Source: Gracilariopsis chorda (taxonomy: Eukaryota > Rhodophyta > Florideophyceae > Gracilariales > Gracilariaceae). Taken from it: DNA of 64,000 nucleotides. The stretch covers positions 124,001 to 188,000 of the forward strand of contig NBIV01000077.1 in NCBI GenBank assembly GCA_003194525.1. Direction: 5' to 3'. The notes below the pieces were generated by a model that worked only from the letters and a program-made list of their open reading frames with translations, was not told the DNA's origin and searched no databases. The stretch's first letter is position 1. Every line of letters begins with the position of its first letter. Shown here in pieces: positions 42,550 through 53,463 of the stretch. Both the position numbers and the translations under genes were made by a program.

Positions 42550-43130
42550 TCATACTGGTCCTCTGCTCTGGGACTTGCAGTGAACAATTTCCTCGAGCTC
42601 CGCTTTCGCCTCTTCATACCCCTTCACGTCTTCAAATGTCGTTGCGTCCCCGATCTCTGGTTCAGGCGCCTTGTCCATGTTTATGCCCATTCCGCGCGAC
42701 ATGCCGCGTTCCTCCATCATTATCCCTAGAAATCCCAGCACAAAGAACGTTACGCCCAGTGCCCGATCTGTGCGCCATAGATGAGACGGCATTGACGGCT
42801 TTGCTAACGCCACAGGTAGCGGAGTTGCTGCCGTTCCAGACATCACACCCCCGTTTGCCCCGTTCGCCAATAATGCACCCGCACGTCCCCCCAGTGCATT
42901 AGCTACAGCAGAAGTGCGATTTGTGCCTGCTCCTAGACCTGCTGCACCGCTAACCCCGACGCTACCGGACACAGCGGCAAATGCAAACAAAACAGCATTG
43001 GCAGCCGTAGAGTGGGCCAAAAACGAAGCAGTCCACATCCAAACCGGGTGCGTGAAGTCGACGCCAGTAGCGCAGATGCGGAAGCTATATCGGTTTGCAC
43101 CGCCGCCCGCGTGAACACAAAGCGAAAACA
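42550..43130 (-). pseudogene. fragment of a YME1/FtsH4-type i-AAA protease gene (cargo)
   Basis: The minus strand encodes an Ala/Gly/Val-rich leader, then LWRTDRALGVTFFVLGFLGI (membrane segment), MMEERGMSRGMGIN and ATTFEDVKGYEEAKAELEEI. This is the membrane anchor, the E[DE]RG[IM]S[KR]G[LM]G motif and the first helix of the AAA module of mitochondrial-inner-membrane YME1/FtsH4 proteases. Right after ELEEIVH the resemblance stops, so the Walker A, Walker B and zinc protease parts are absent. The upstream side stays open without a clear start to about 43130. It is a partial gene copy lying between other cargo and the transposase. A functional protease is excluded; an interfering short membrane protein is conceivable but speculative. 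Confidence 0.72.
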
Positions 43131-43222
43131 GGGGGAACCCTCTCAGCTAATCTACTCTGAGAGGTTCCCTTTACTCCTACCAACTACAAATGTAACAGAA
43201 TATAAACCTACGCCAAGTTCTC

Positions 43223-44590
43223 TTACCTGCGTCTTCGTTCTTCCATGCATCTAATGAGGTCCTTTCGTAGAGCACTGAAGCCAATTGGTGACGTAATAAC
43301 GCTCTCCTTTATGCACAGTGCCTCTAAGTCCAATCCGCCGTCCACCATGATTGCCTCTTTGGCTTCCTGTTCTTGTTGAAGTTCTTCTGTCCTTCTTTCC
43401 TGTAGACTGAAAGTCTCTTCATCGTGCAGTTCCGTAATGAGGTTAACTCCTTGTCCCTCAGCTTGCGAATCCTCAACAAAAAAGCCCTCTTGATTCATGC
43501 GAACCAACATGTTGTGTAGTATAACACAGACCTTACTTACCATGACCACGTTTTTCTTATACCATAAGAAAGATTCTCTTCGCAGTACCTGAAACCGAGC
43601 CTGTAGAACACCAAAAGCCCTTTCGATGTCCTTTCGTAATGCTTCCTGTACTTTTGTGTACTGCCCTTCGTCCACGCTCGCCGGAGAATGAATCGGACGT
43701 GCAAATATAGTCCAACGGGGATATATTCCATCCACGAGAAAATAACCTAGACGCTTGTTCTGCGCATTACGATGCAGTCTGTAGTCAGTAGGGAGATTTA
43801 TATCATACGTACCGTTCAAGATAGAATTGAATAAAGGGGATACTTCTAAAAGTGTTTTGTCATTGTTTGTGCCACAACGACCCGCGAACCAATGCCACAC
43901 AAAAAGATCCCTATCTGCCCATGCTTCGACAGCAATTGTAGCAAGCTTCCCTTCTTTCGTGTTATGGGACTGTCCTTTCAGTGAACCAGGGCAGTTTTTT
44001 CCAGTGTATCTTGCAGCAATCAACGCATCCAATGCATCCCTTGAAACCATCTTCACTGTATCTCTCTGATATGTCCTGTAGTTTGCTTTTCGTCGGCAGT
44101 CTGTTTAGGTACCTGTCTCCGTATAAATGAATGATACAAGAACAAAAGCGGTAAAAGTAACTTCTGATAGTCTCTACACCCATTCGACACCCATCATCCA
44201 GGTCGTCAAAAGAGCGAGCAGTTCCCAGTATTCTTAAGCATGCTAATATCTTTATTTCAGCAGGAATCTCTTTCTTCCCCGCCGCATTCTTTTGTTGCTT
44301 CCATATCTGTGGAAAAAAAAAGTCAAGTCGTCCAATAGTTTTTTGAACATGGCTCTGGGAACTCGAAAACGACGCCAAAATGAACGCAAGGAATAGGTTG
44401 GATGATCACCAAGATATTCGGCAATCCATGTGCTTTGACCTCGTTGAATGTTTTTGGAACCAGGTTGTCTGCCTTTTTGTTTGTTCATCGTGCGCTTTCG
44501 AATCAATGATGAAGCTGCTAGAGCTCCAGCAACTGCTACGGTTCGGTTTCGCATAAAAACATGTAAGTGTCTCCTACGTTGTGCATTCAT
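43223..44590 (-). pseudogene. Harbinger 1 DDE transposase, two frame changes at homopolymers
   Basis: The protein starts near 44590 and contains the N-terminal FWRRFRVPRAMFKKLLDDL helix, then EIPAEIKILACLRILGTARS, FKGCIGCVDCCKIHW with the first catalytic Asp (about 44016), KNCPGSLKGQSHN, FAGRCGTNNDKTLLEVSPLF, YFLVDGIYPRWTIF with the second Asp (about 43735) and ERAFGVLQARFQVLR with the Glu (about 43608). The DDE triad is therefore present. The frame changes twice, both in homopolymers: at nine A on the plus strand (44313-44321) and at six T (43995-44000). The two shifts cancel, so both ends share a frame. This could be decay or base-calling errors in runs. The C-terminal half (ILHNMLVRM) is complete to the stop at 43223. 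Confidence 0.82.
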
Positions 44591-44860
44591 AACTCCAAAG
44601 TCATCAGCTTATAACTTTAGTGCCGAGAGCGATCGAGCAGAGGCAAGGCGATCGAAGGGTGTCGTTCGAAGTTCGAACATGTTGGCTGTGATTCATTGCA
44701 CCTCATACAGGGCGCTTGGTTGAGTGCTGAATTGATTGGCTAGCGTTTTGTGTATTGCAAACGGCTCGTACTCGTAGTCAAGCATATCGCACTCGACTGG
44801 TAGACTTGCACATTCTTTGGAATGCTAAATTGAATGTTATTTTCAAAATAAGTGTCTATA

Positions 44861-44885
44861 ATATAGAACACTGGTAGACTTGCTC
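44861..44885 (-). repeat. right terminal inverted repeat of Harbinger 1
   Basis: Reversed, it begins GAGCAAGTCTACCAG. The TAA target duplication follows at 44886-44888. A second copy of its CTGGTAGACTTGC part lies inside at 44797-44809. Confidence 0.88.
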
Positions 44886-44888
44886 TAA

Positions 44889-45198
44889 ATGTTTCAAAAA
44901 CAAGACTTCGAAACTGAAACTGTCTTTAGGGGCGTTCTATGAGTTACTAAATGAAACCAAACGAAACTGGAAAACCAATCTCGAGCAATCAGGCATTCAC
45001 ACGTTGCCTCCCAACCTTACAAGATTTCGTTTAATATAGGGATCACGATTGTTGCAGCCTACCTTAAACGAATTTTGAACATCAAATAATACACTTTACA
45101 GTTGCATTTAGTCAAAACCCAGCTTCCAGCCGACACATCTAAATGAAAAGCCGACACATCTAAATGAAAAATCTACAACTGCTTGGTTGTGAATGTTC
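44889..45198. other. short spacer between Harbinger 1 and the copia element
   Basis: No frame of note. A 21-bp direct duplication (AGCCGACACATCTAAATGAAA twice) lies at about 45128-45170. Confidence 0.6.
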
Positions 45199-45482
45199 TG
45201 TAGTGGTAGCGCAGGCTCGTGTCTAGAGCACGCGCCCATGGCAGCTAAAGTGTTTGTGGACCTTACGCGAGACGTACGGAGCTCGCGCTGCTTGCGCTGA
45301 GCTGCTGTGAGCTCACGCCCAGAAGGAAGACAATAAAGACCAGGCCGATCTGCTCCCGGGGAGGACCAGAGGGAACCAGACGAATGGGGAATTTTCTAGC
45401 TCCCAAGACACTTTCCAGCGAGATAGACGAAGTAAATTTGCAGTGAATTAGCCACACACATCAAAACTCGATCTCAAGAACA
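45199..45482 (+). repeat. 5' LTR of the copia element
   Basis: Starts TGTAGTGGTAGCGCAGG and ends CTCGATCTCAAGAACA. Most of its middle (for example CAATAAAGACCAGGCCGATC, which includes AATAAA) is shared with 53177-53463. Confidence 0.88.
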
Positions 45483-45512
45483 GTTATTGGCCCAGAGCCT
45501 TCTTTGTCTACA

Positions 45513-46873
45513 ATGTCGAATTCTCACGACGTTCTGAAATTTGAAAATGCATTTGATGTGCTACAGTGGCGTCACAATGTTTTGGAAAGGGTGGACACAA
45601 TTCGACTGGAATTGCTTCTGAGAAAGAACCAAATACACTGTACAAAACCATGTTTGCGATTCTTATGCGTTTAATAGTCAAACAAGGCCTTCCTCTGGCA
45701 CAGAAAAGTATTGTGGCAGAATTACAGGCAAAACAGCGTATTGACTTTCGTTAAGACCACTAAATTCGAGCTGTACTAGAAATTGTCGATCTTATTGCAG
45801 TCGACCCACCCATTGCCATGGTTAATCGCCTCATTACTTCTTTCAACAAAGTATGCAGCTGCTGTCGACACAAACAAGAGAACTTGGTCACATTTGTTGA
45901 TCTTTTCCGTGGCCTGGTCTCAAAGCACCTTATACACACCGAGTTTGGTACCTAAAATCATGTCAGGGAGGTATTGGCAATTACGCTCATCAACAATGCC
46001 AATCTACGGGAGAACACCCTTCACAACGCCATCTTGCAGCTCCTCCCACAGGCGCAGTCCCATGTTGAACATGTTGAGGTGGTTCTTGAAGGAGCTAATG
46101 TGAGCTTTTCTGTTATTCAACAGGTCCGGGAAGTATCCCGCTCGCTTGTCCAGGCACTTGAGCCGATGGAGATCCCGGAAGACTATGATGCTCTCAAAAC
46201 CCTGCTTTAAAACTATCACAGAGAAATTAAGAGTATCTCTGATAATCTCGCTCTGCAAACTGCTAGACTGCCTGAGAAAAATGGCAATAGCAAGCCTGAG
46301 AACATCAAGGCCATTTTGAAATCTCCAACCCTTCGAGTGGTGTTGAGGATGGATGACGCAGTCTCCTTGTTATATTCCCTTTCTTCAGCAACTAAACAAG
46401 CTTTATTCGAGATGTCGCGGAATAATATTGAAGCTATGGTTCAAGAGAGCGTTCACAAGGCGCTCGTGTCGTATGGCGTTGCTTCAACGGACGCACAATC
46501 TCGCAGGAAGCCCACATACACTGCTTCCACTAGTAAGAAGAAGAATAAGAGGAGGAATCCTTCTTATGACTTATCAAAGGAAAAGAACGGAAATGCATCC
46601 GAGAGAGCCACCAAGCGCAAGCCAGTCTCGAAAGGGTTCCGCTGGGACTGTTTTTCACGGGACCCCTTCCGAAATTCAAAGAATTGCTCGTTCCCTGGCG
46701 GGGAAACTTACGTCGATAAGATGCATCTCCTTTCCAAGGAGGAACCTGAGAAAAAGAAGTCTTCGGACGGTTTTTTTCGCAGAGGCCCCACGCCTTCGAA
46801 TGGCAATAAAACCTACTCGTTCGGCGAGGAGCCAAAAAGGATGCCCCCGGTCAGGACGATCTTAACCCGATAA
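45513..46873 (+). mobile_element. copia gag region
   Basis: It starts with an ATG 30 bp after the LTR (MSNSHDVLKFENAFDVLQWR) and contains the helical wording usual for copia capsid proteins (VREVSRSLVQALEPMEIPED, about 46120-46180) and a Lys/Arg-rich basic C-terminal region. No clean zinc knuckle was seen. The region is broken. Confidence 0.65.
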
Positions 46874-47083
46874 TCGATTTTGGCTGCCCTGGCAATTTTA
46901 GCGGTATTCATTCAGCACTGAGGATTACTTCGGCGCTCAGGATCGCATTCAAGCTTCATCAGTTAGACCGTGAACCGTTTTATCACGGGTAACGGACTAG
47001 CTGCGACGACGCTCGTCTTGTTTTTGCAATCTGGGATCTCCCAGTTGTGATGTCGGTGGCCAACAAGCGTCAATTCCATTTAC

Positions 47084-50000
47084 ATGGTCCATGGAGATGG
47101 CCTGTTGCTTGTAGGCAACCACTTGGTGCATCAAGGCAACCTCCTCGGCAACGACCAGCTTCTGGTGCTCTCGAAAGAGGTGCTAGTTGACGGTGAAATA
47201 CGACTTCAGACGTACAGCTCGCGTCTTTCAGGCGACCCAGGACACATTATTCGAATGAGGCTTCTGGTCGTGCCATCGACGGGGGAATCCATTCGCTCAT
47301 ACTTTCATTCATATCGAAGCCTCCTAGCGAGGAATCCATCGAAATTCCTTCGATATAAATATTCCGATCGGAAGATTTCTCGTCGCTTTGTCGCAAGGCT
47401 CCACGGCTTCACTCGTCTGACGGCTAATGATATGCATGAGATATGTCGGAGAGCGGGTGTGTTGACTTCTGTGCTCCAGCAAGCGTTGAAGGCATTTGTG
47501 GAGAAATGCACTACGTGCAGGCGTACTGGCCGACCGTTGTCATCACGAAAGGTTTCGTTCCGCTGGTTACTGGTTCCCTTCAACAATCATGTACTGGTTG
47601 ACTTCTTCTTCATCTCTGAAATGGAGAATCTTCCAATCCTACACATGGTAGACCTATCTTCAGCATTTTCTGTTACATTGATGCTGGAGACTCGCGAGCT
47701 AAGCGAGGTGAAGATTGCTTTCGAGCATCACTGGGTCAATGTTCATGGTCCCCCGCAGTCATTGCCAGGAGACCCAGAATTCGACAAAGGAGTCTTTAGA
47801 GATTTTCTTGCCGCTCACTCCATCACGTTTGAGCCACGCCCGGCTCGTAGACACAATAAGATGGGGGTTGTTGAGTCAAAGAATTCCATTGTTAGGCTTA
47901 TAGCAACGCGGCTTCTCCAAGACGCCCAGTACTTCGCGGCTACTCAGAGCTCTAAGTTCACCTTCTCGGAGATTCTCTCCAGGGCAACCTTCCTGAGTAA
48001 AGTCATGTACGGTGGCCGGAAGATGAGTAGCTTCGAACTAGTGCGTGGGTACACGCCAAGCTTGATGGGTCTACCACAAACCCCAACTACGGGGGAGCTT
48101 CTGAATGCCTACCATGAGCAGTCTGCGCGACGAGCCATTCAGACCATAGACAAAACTCGTTCGCCGCAAGTGCTGACCTCAACACAATTCCCAAAGGACT
48201 CACCGGTATACTTTTTCGAACGGGGCCAGAAGTTCGGAGTATGGAAAGTGGCGTACGTGCGTCATGCCCAAGATCATTCTCTTCTGTTTTCGTCAAATCA
48301 ACAACATCAGGGACCAAGCATCCGTGCAGCCTATGAATATATAAGGCTCGTGCCGAAGTCCGCGCTGCTGATTGAGCTTGACCAAATGGGTTTCACATCC
48401 CCACACAGCGCTGCTTCTCCTAGATCACACTCGATTCTGCATGAAATTGGTGATGGAGAAAAAGATGTGCGCGAGACCAACTACCTCCTTGCATCCGTGC
48501 ATGACAACCAAGATGTAGTGAAAAAGGCCAGTATTGGCTTTCTCTTGAATGAAACAGAGTCATCTCTATGGTCTTTTCAACCCAATGCTCGGTCCTTGCT
48601 ATCGGGCGATAAGCCGAAAGTAGTGGAACTTCCGACAATGGATATTGGTACGCCGCATAATCCTCCACGCCCTGAGAAGGACGTTGAGTCGACTGCGCTT
48701 AAACCGGCAACCGTCCCTTGTAATTTGCAATCCGCGGAGCAGGAGATCCTGAAAGAGGCAAAGAGGGTTCTCGGTAGTGACCACGTCTCGGAAGCTCACG
48801 CAGAGTTTCTCCCATGCTGGATTGTCGAAAAGGCATTTTCAAAGGAAAAGAAGGTTTATGCCGGATGCTGTGCTGAGTTGAAGCGGTCTTCGTTACCAAA
48901 AACTGAGAACATAGTTTCCTCGCATCACTTCTTCCATATCGAAGAAGACAGTGAAAGAGGTGCCCTCTGCCTAAAATGTCGCTTAGTCCGACATGGGAAC
49001 AGGGACCGGGAAAAAGAGGGAACCCGGAAAGATTCATCCTCCGCCCAGGTTCCCATTATCAGACTTGTTTTATCCATCGCTGCGTCTCTAAACCTGCTAG
49101 TGGGCACCCTGAACATAACAGGCGCCTACCTTCAAGGTGGCGAATTGAAAAGGGATATATACATGGTCCCTCCGAGAGGATGGGCAAAGCCTGGGATAGT
49201 GTGGAAACTCCTAGCCTCCACCTACGGGCTCGTTGAATCAGGCAGATTAAGGCAGCTGACGATAGAACGATGGATGTCTGAGAATGATATACAAGCAGTG
49301 TCTGGCCTCCCGCAACTTTTCATCCTCCAACATGAAAATTGGTCTATCAGACTTTTGTTGGCAAAGGTTGTCGACGACCTGCTTCTTGCTGGCGAACACC
49401 ATGAGCTTGAATCGTTCAGTAACAAGATTGGTGCTAAGTTCACCGTGGGAAAGTTTGAATGCTCCTCTCAGCTTATCTTCATTCGTCTCCGAATATTCCG
49501 CCATAAGGACGGGGCGGTAACGATAAATATGAAGGAGTACATTGTAGGAGAATGACCATTGGGCAGATGCAGTGGTGAGGTAACCATGGGGCTGGGTTGG
49601 CAGAGGTCAGAACATTGCTGGCCGAAATATTCCACGTGGCCAAGCTGGGTGCCTATGCAGGAGATACGAGGGGACAGTGCCAGTGCCGAGGCACTGTGGC
49701 CATAGGTTTTATTATGTAGCTAATTTTATTTAATTTGTTAGGATAGTGTCCGGGGGTCAGAGCGCCTCGCCAGCCATATAGGCTTGCTCGAGTGCCGCCG
49801 ATCTCTAAAGTGTAAAGACAAGCACCCTCAACTTCTTTTTGCCGCCATATATAGCCAGTAGGACTCCAAAGGCCTCCAAGCCATCGCTACCATTCTCCCG
49901 ACTTGTACGGACTTGAGATAGCGCCCACCCATTGCGCCTCGCTGCCAATTGGTGCCCGCGTCACTAGTAGACCCAGTGGATTGTCACCCCAGTGGCTGGC

Positions 50001-50749
50001 CCTTTGCCGCTACTACCCCCTAGTAGACTACTACCCCAGTTGACCAAAGGACGTAGTATTCTACTACATACATGGACACGATCAACCAGCCGGAGGTGTC
50101 GCGGACTCGCAGGAAAGAATTTGACTCATCGTGTACTGCTTCTGAACGCTCAGACTTCCTGTCAGTAACGGGGTCTCTTAACTTCCTTGGGCACGGTGTT
50201 TTACAGCAAGCATTCTTCGCTGCAAGCTACCTCCAGCAACGTATCTCAAAGCTTAGAGTCTGGGACCTCCTGCTTGCCAACCAAGTGCTTCGCGAAGTAC
50301 GATCCCTTACAACTGTAATCCATTACGCACGATTGCCATCCCTTTATCTTCTTCCACGCTACCTTGCGTTTTCGGATGCGAGTCAAGGAAAAACATCCTA
50401 TGGACAAACTGGGTATGTTTCTGGCATTCTAGTGCCATCCGGGGGTGGGAGAAGCATATACCATGTGCTTGATTGGACAAGTGTCAAGCAAGCCAGAGTT
50501 TCGTTAAGTTCCATTGGGGCTGAAATTCTGGCTGCAGCTCTCTCTGCGGATCGAGGATACTTAATGGCATCATGTATCGTTGAGGCATACGGCTCAAACT
50601 TGAAACTACCTTTCGTTTTGACGATGGACTCGGATGGTCTCCATTCAACAATCACGACGCTCCATGAGGGACGGGACTACCGTTTGAGGGCCAGTGTCGC
50701 AAGACTACATGATTTGTTTGAGACAAGTGAGATTTCCGTCCTGCAATGA
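47084..50749 (+). mobile_element. copia pol: integrase, reverse transcriptase, RNase H
   Basis: The integrase zinc-binding part (about 47400-47530, ending VEKCTTCRRTGRP) is followed by the core (DFFFISEMENLPILHMVD, then HNKMGVVESKNSI), a long linker, reverse transcriptase (ITGAYLQGGELKRDIYM, and VVDDLLLAG around the catalytic Asp pair, about 49370) and RNase H after the inserted LTR (LAFSDASQGKT, about 50365; SSIGAEILAAALSADRGY). The family B solo LTR occupies 49543-50068. Confidence 0.85.
49543..50068 (+). repeat. solo LTR, family B (526 bp), 5-bp target duplication TACAT, inside copia pol
   Basis: Starts TGTAGGAGAATGACCATTGG and ends TTCTACTACA. TACAT lies at 49538-49542 and 50069-50073. 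It is about 95% identical by eye to 24409-24934. The insertion is younger than the copia element. Confidence 0.93.
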
Positions 50750-50941
50750 GTTCAAGAATCTAGAAACCTGGCTGACGCTCTTACAAAGAGAAATGTTGTT
50801 ATGTTTCGCAAGTTGAATGGCATTAAGCAAAGTGGCCTTCTACCGCATGATCTATTGCATCTAACCAAGTGTGTCACAAGCACCACTTAGTCCGTGATAG
50901 CTTCAAGAATATGACGTTGGCTACACATCTCTGTTTCATTA

Positions 50942-52858
50942 CTAAGCCGATTGGTTTTGACTTTTGCGCTTTCGCTTCCTGCCGCTCACGAAAGAACCAA
51001 GATAATGCACTCTTCGTAGTTCCATCACTCGAAGGTTTGTACTTTCTTTGCAGGCGCAGCTCCTGATGGCCTCTTCCGAAAGCTTGAGTGGGCACGGTTC
51101 TACTGCATCAAGTATTTGCTGCTTATCAGCATCTATGCAAATCACGTGGTCGAAGTTCCTTGCACGAAGGCGCATGAGAAAGACCCCGCTTGTCTGTTTG
51201 GCTGCCCATGAAATCTCTTCGGTGCCAAGCAATTCTCGTTTGATGGGCACAAGACTGACAGCACCAGAATTTTGACGCAGCCATTGGGATGCCTCTGCAA
51301 AATTGAGCAAGGCCGGGAGCTCAGTTGTCATCATACCCGATTTAACATATCCTTCTCCAGCTACCCTTTCGACTCCATTGATGAGAGAGGCTTGAAGACA
51401 GAAGTGTACAGTGTTGGAAACCATTATACTTTCCCCCTCTATTCGGTGCTTAACCGTGCTTTCAAATTGTGGCCTATGCCCCGGAGTAGAAACACGGACG
51501 GGGACTGTTGGGTTTTGCAAACAATACCTGTCCAGGGAGTCAATTGCACTAATGTTGTCTTGTGGAACAAGGGCGATAGTTTCGCCGGAGTGCTGCAGGC
51601 GGCACTTTAGAGGACCACGACAAATATTTTGTGCCTTGAGCGCAGCTGCGAGCTCGGGCCCTGCGATGCCATGCAGTTGCACCTGACTTCACCCCCACTG
51701 TGGTTCGTCTCTGTTGCGGGCATAGTACGCAGGCCCCGATAGGATGCGTACGCCTCTTTCGCCTTGAATCGCAGTGTTATATTCCACGTACATTAAATCG
51801 TCAACAGACTACAACTCTCCCACTTCTTCGTCATATAGCCCATATCGAAGCGCTGTTTCGTCATTTAACACCATCGTTGGTCGTTTGGAACACCATTGGA
51901 ATAATCGCGGCCCTACGAGGTCTTTGGCTTCGTGTGCCAAAAGGATTTTTCTCGATCCAGAAATGTGTTCTACTTCGTACCGCTCTTGCCTATTGTCTCC
52001 ACACCCCACCATTGAGATGATGTTCTCAAACTGCCAGTGATGATTTGTTGTGGAGGAAATGGGAGGCTCTGCTGGTTCACCCTCATCGTCTCTAATGAGT
52101 TGAAAACAGAAACACCTGTTTCTGCGAGGATACCTCCTTTGAGATGGCGTTGGTTGCATGGCAGTTGGAATGCGCTCTGCACACGGATCAGTAGTTTTCG
52201 AGGCGGCCGATGTAGAATTCATAGAACTGCTAGGCTGGCTTCCCTCCCTCGAAAGCTGCAGACTTGTAGATGACGGCGGTGTTGCAGGTGGCAGAATCCG
52301 TGTACCAATATGCAGTGCCAGTAGTCTGAGCCCCATCCGCAGGCATTTTTAAGCTGCTTTTCGAATGCCTGATCGCAAAGATGTCTGCCACTCTGCCAAA
52401 AGCACAACTTCCCGGCCACTGCTTTCGATTTGCCCACGAAAGTAGGGCGCACCGCAGCGCTGCCTCGTCGGTAACACCGCTTTTAGCACCGCTTCACACT
52501 GCAGTGCATCTGCGAACCTTCGATTCTGGGACCGAGTATACATGGCGACCGTAATGTAACAACTCCCAGATGTGCGAGTGCGTTGCACATGAATCTCACG
52601 GACCTTTAGCGGAGCTACGGTCCGCAGGAGTTCTACTGAGAGCAAGTCGCAGAAATTCGTACAAGAACCAACAACAAAAGTAAGACACAATGAAGCGGAT
52701 CGAAGACAGGATGACAAAAGATGACCAGCAGGAAGGCCGGAGGACGGGCTCTTGTGGCCTTGGCCTTTTGGCGGCTGTCGTAATGACCGCGCTGGACGCT
52801 TGGCACAAATTCTACGGTACTTGAGCGTTTTGGCGCACGTAGCCCAGCCCGCCGGCAA
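50942..52858 (-). mobile_element. minus-strand accessory frames of the copia element
   Basis: Between RNase H and the 3' LTR the minus strand holds three long successive frames: 52349-52858 (169 codons), 51809-52336 (175) and 50942-51682 (246). The last reads like a folded protein, with FLMRLRARNFDHVICIDADK followed by QQILDAVEPCPLKLSEEAI; this His...Asp arrangement recalls the C-terminal half of papain-fold peptidases, a weak and tentative resemblance. The middle frame has a Ser/Thr/Pro-rich start and an ISGSRKILLAHEAKDLVGPR segment. I recognise no family with confidence. The block is broken, like the rest of the copy. It is unusual for Ty1/copia elements to keep opposite-strand genes here. 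Confidence 0.5.
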
Positions 52859-53176
52859 AAAATAACGCGCCGTGGTGAAGAAATGACGTGCAAGGCTCCC
52901 GACGGCACCAAAAGTCTGGTTGGGGTTTGTTCGGATGGCTACTGTTCTGTAATAAGTGCGCGGATTGACCCATGACCGCCGGTAAATTCGTTCGACATCA
53001 GTTGTCTGTGGATGTTTTATTGCGCCACTGCATGTGTCCGCGATGTCTCAATTGCTACTATGCGCTTTACCGCGGTTATCATTCGCAATTTTGTGATCTT
53101 GGGCGATGAATCTTGTGCCTGATACGTTTTGTGGTTTCTGCCCGCCGTTGCAGTCGTCGGATAGTGGAGGGTGTGC

Positions 53177-53463
53177 TGTAGTGTCTTTAGCGCACGCTCG
53201 TCTCTAGAGCACACGCCCATGGCCGCAAAGCTGTTAGTGGACCTTATGCGAGATGTACGGAGCTTGCGCTGCTCGCGCTGAGCTGCTTCGAGCTCATGCC
53301 CAGAAGGAGGACAATAAAGACCAGGCCGATCTGCTCCCGGGGAGGACCCGATGGAGTCAGATGGTTGGCGAACTTTTTAGCTCCCAAGACACTTGTCAGT
53401 GAGATAGACGAAGGGGCTCTGCTGCGTGTTACCGGCAGGCATCAAAACTCGATCTCAACAACA
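53177..53463 (+). repeat. 3' LTR of the copia element
   Basis: Starts TGTAGTGTCTTTAGCGC and ends CTCGATCTCAACAACA; the same order of blocks as 45199-45482. Confidence 0.88.

Larger units (their letters stand above)
37846..44885. mobile_element. PIF/Harbinger transposon 1 (7040 bp) with host-gene cargo
   Basis: Both ends carry a 25-bp terminal inverted repeat beginning GAGCAAGTC (37846-37870 and, reversed, 44861-44885) with only two mismatches, and TAA flanks the element at 37843-37845 and 44886-44888, the TWA duplication of PIF/Harbinger. A 13-bp subterminal copy of the end motif occurs at 44797-44809. Inside, left to right: Myb/SANT-like ORF1 (plus), a decayed host gene copy (minus), a 580-codon membrane protein (plus), a YME1/FtsH4 fragment (minus) and a DDE transposase (minus). 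The middle 3.8 kb are not typical Harbinger sequence, so they look captured. Both transposon proteins being in one unit with matching ends makes this a single element. Confidence 0.85.
45199..53463 (+). mobile_element. Ty1/copia element with both LTRs and an inserted solo LTR
   Basis: Direct repeats of about 285 bp bound it (45199-45482 and 53177-53463). Between them lie a possible primer site with the TTGGCCCAGAGCC wording, gag (45513-46873), pol with integrase before reverse transcriptase (47084-50749), and about 2.4 kb with minus-strand frames. Integrase upstream of reverse transcriptase defines Ty1/copia. The two LTRs are roughly 80-85% identical by eye, so the insertion is fairly old. 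The copy is broken in several places, and pol is further interrupted by a family B solo LTR. A target duplication was not found with these ends. Confidence 0.88.
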
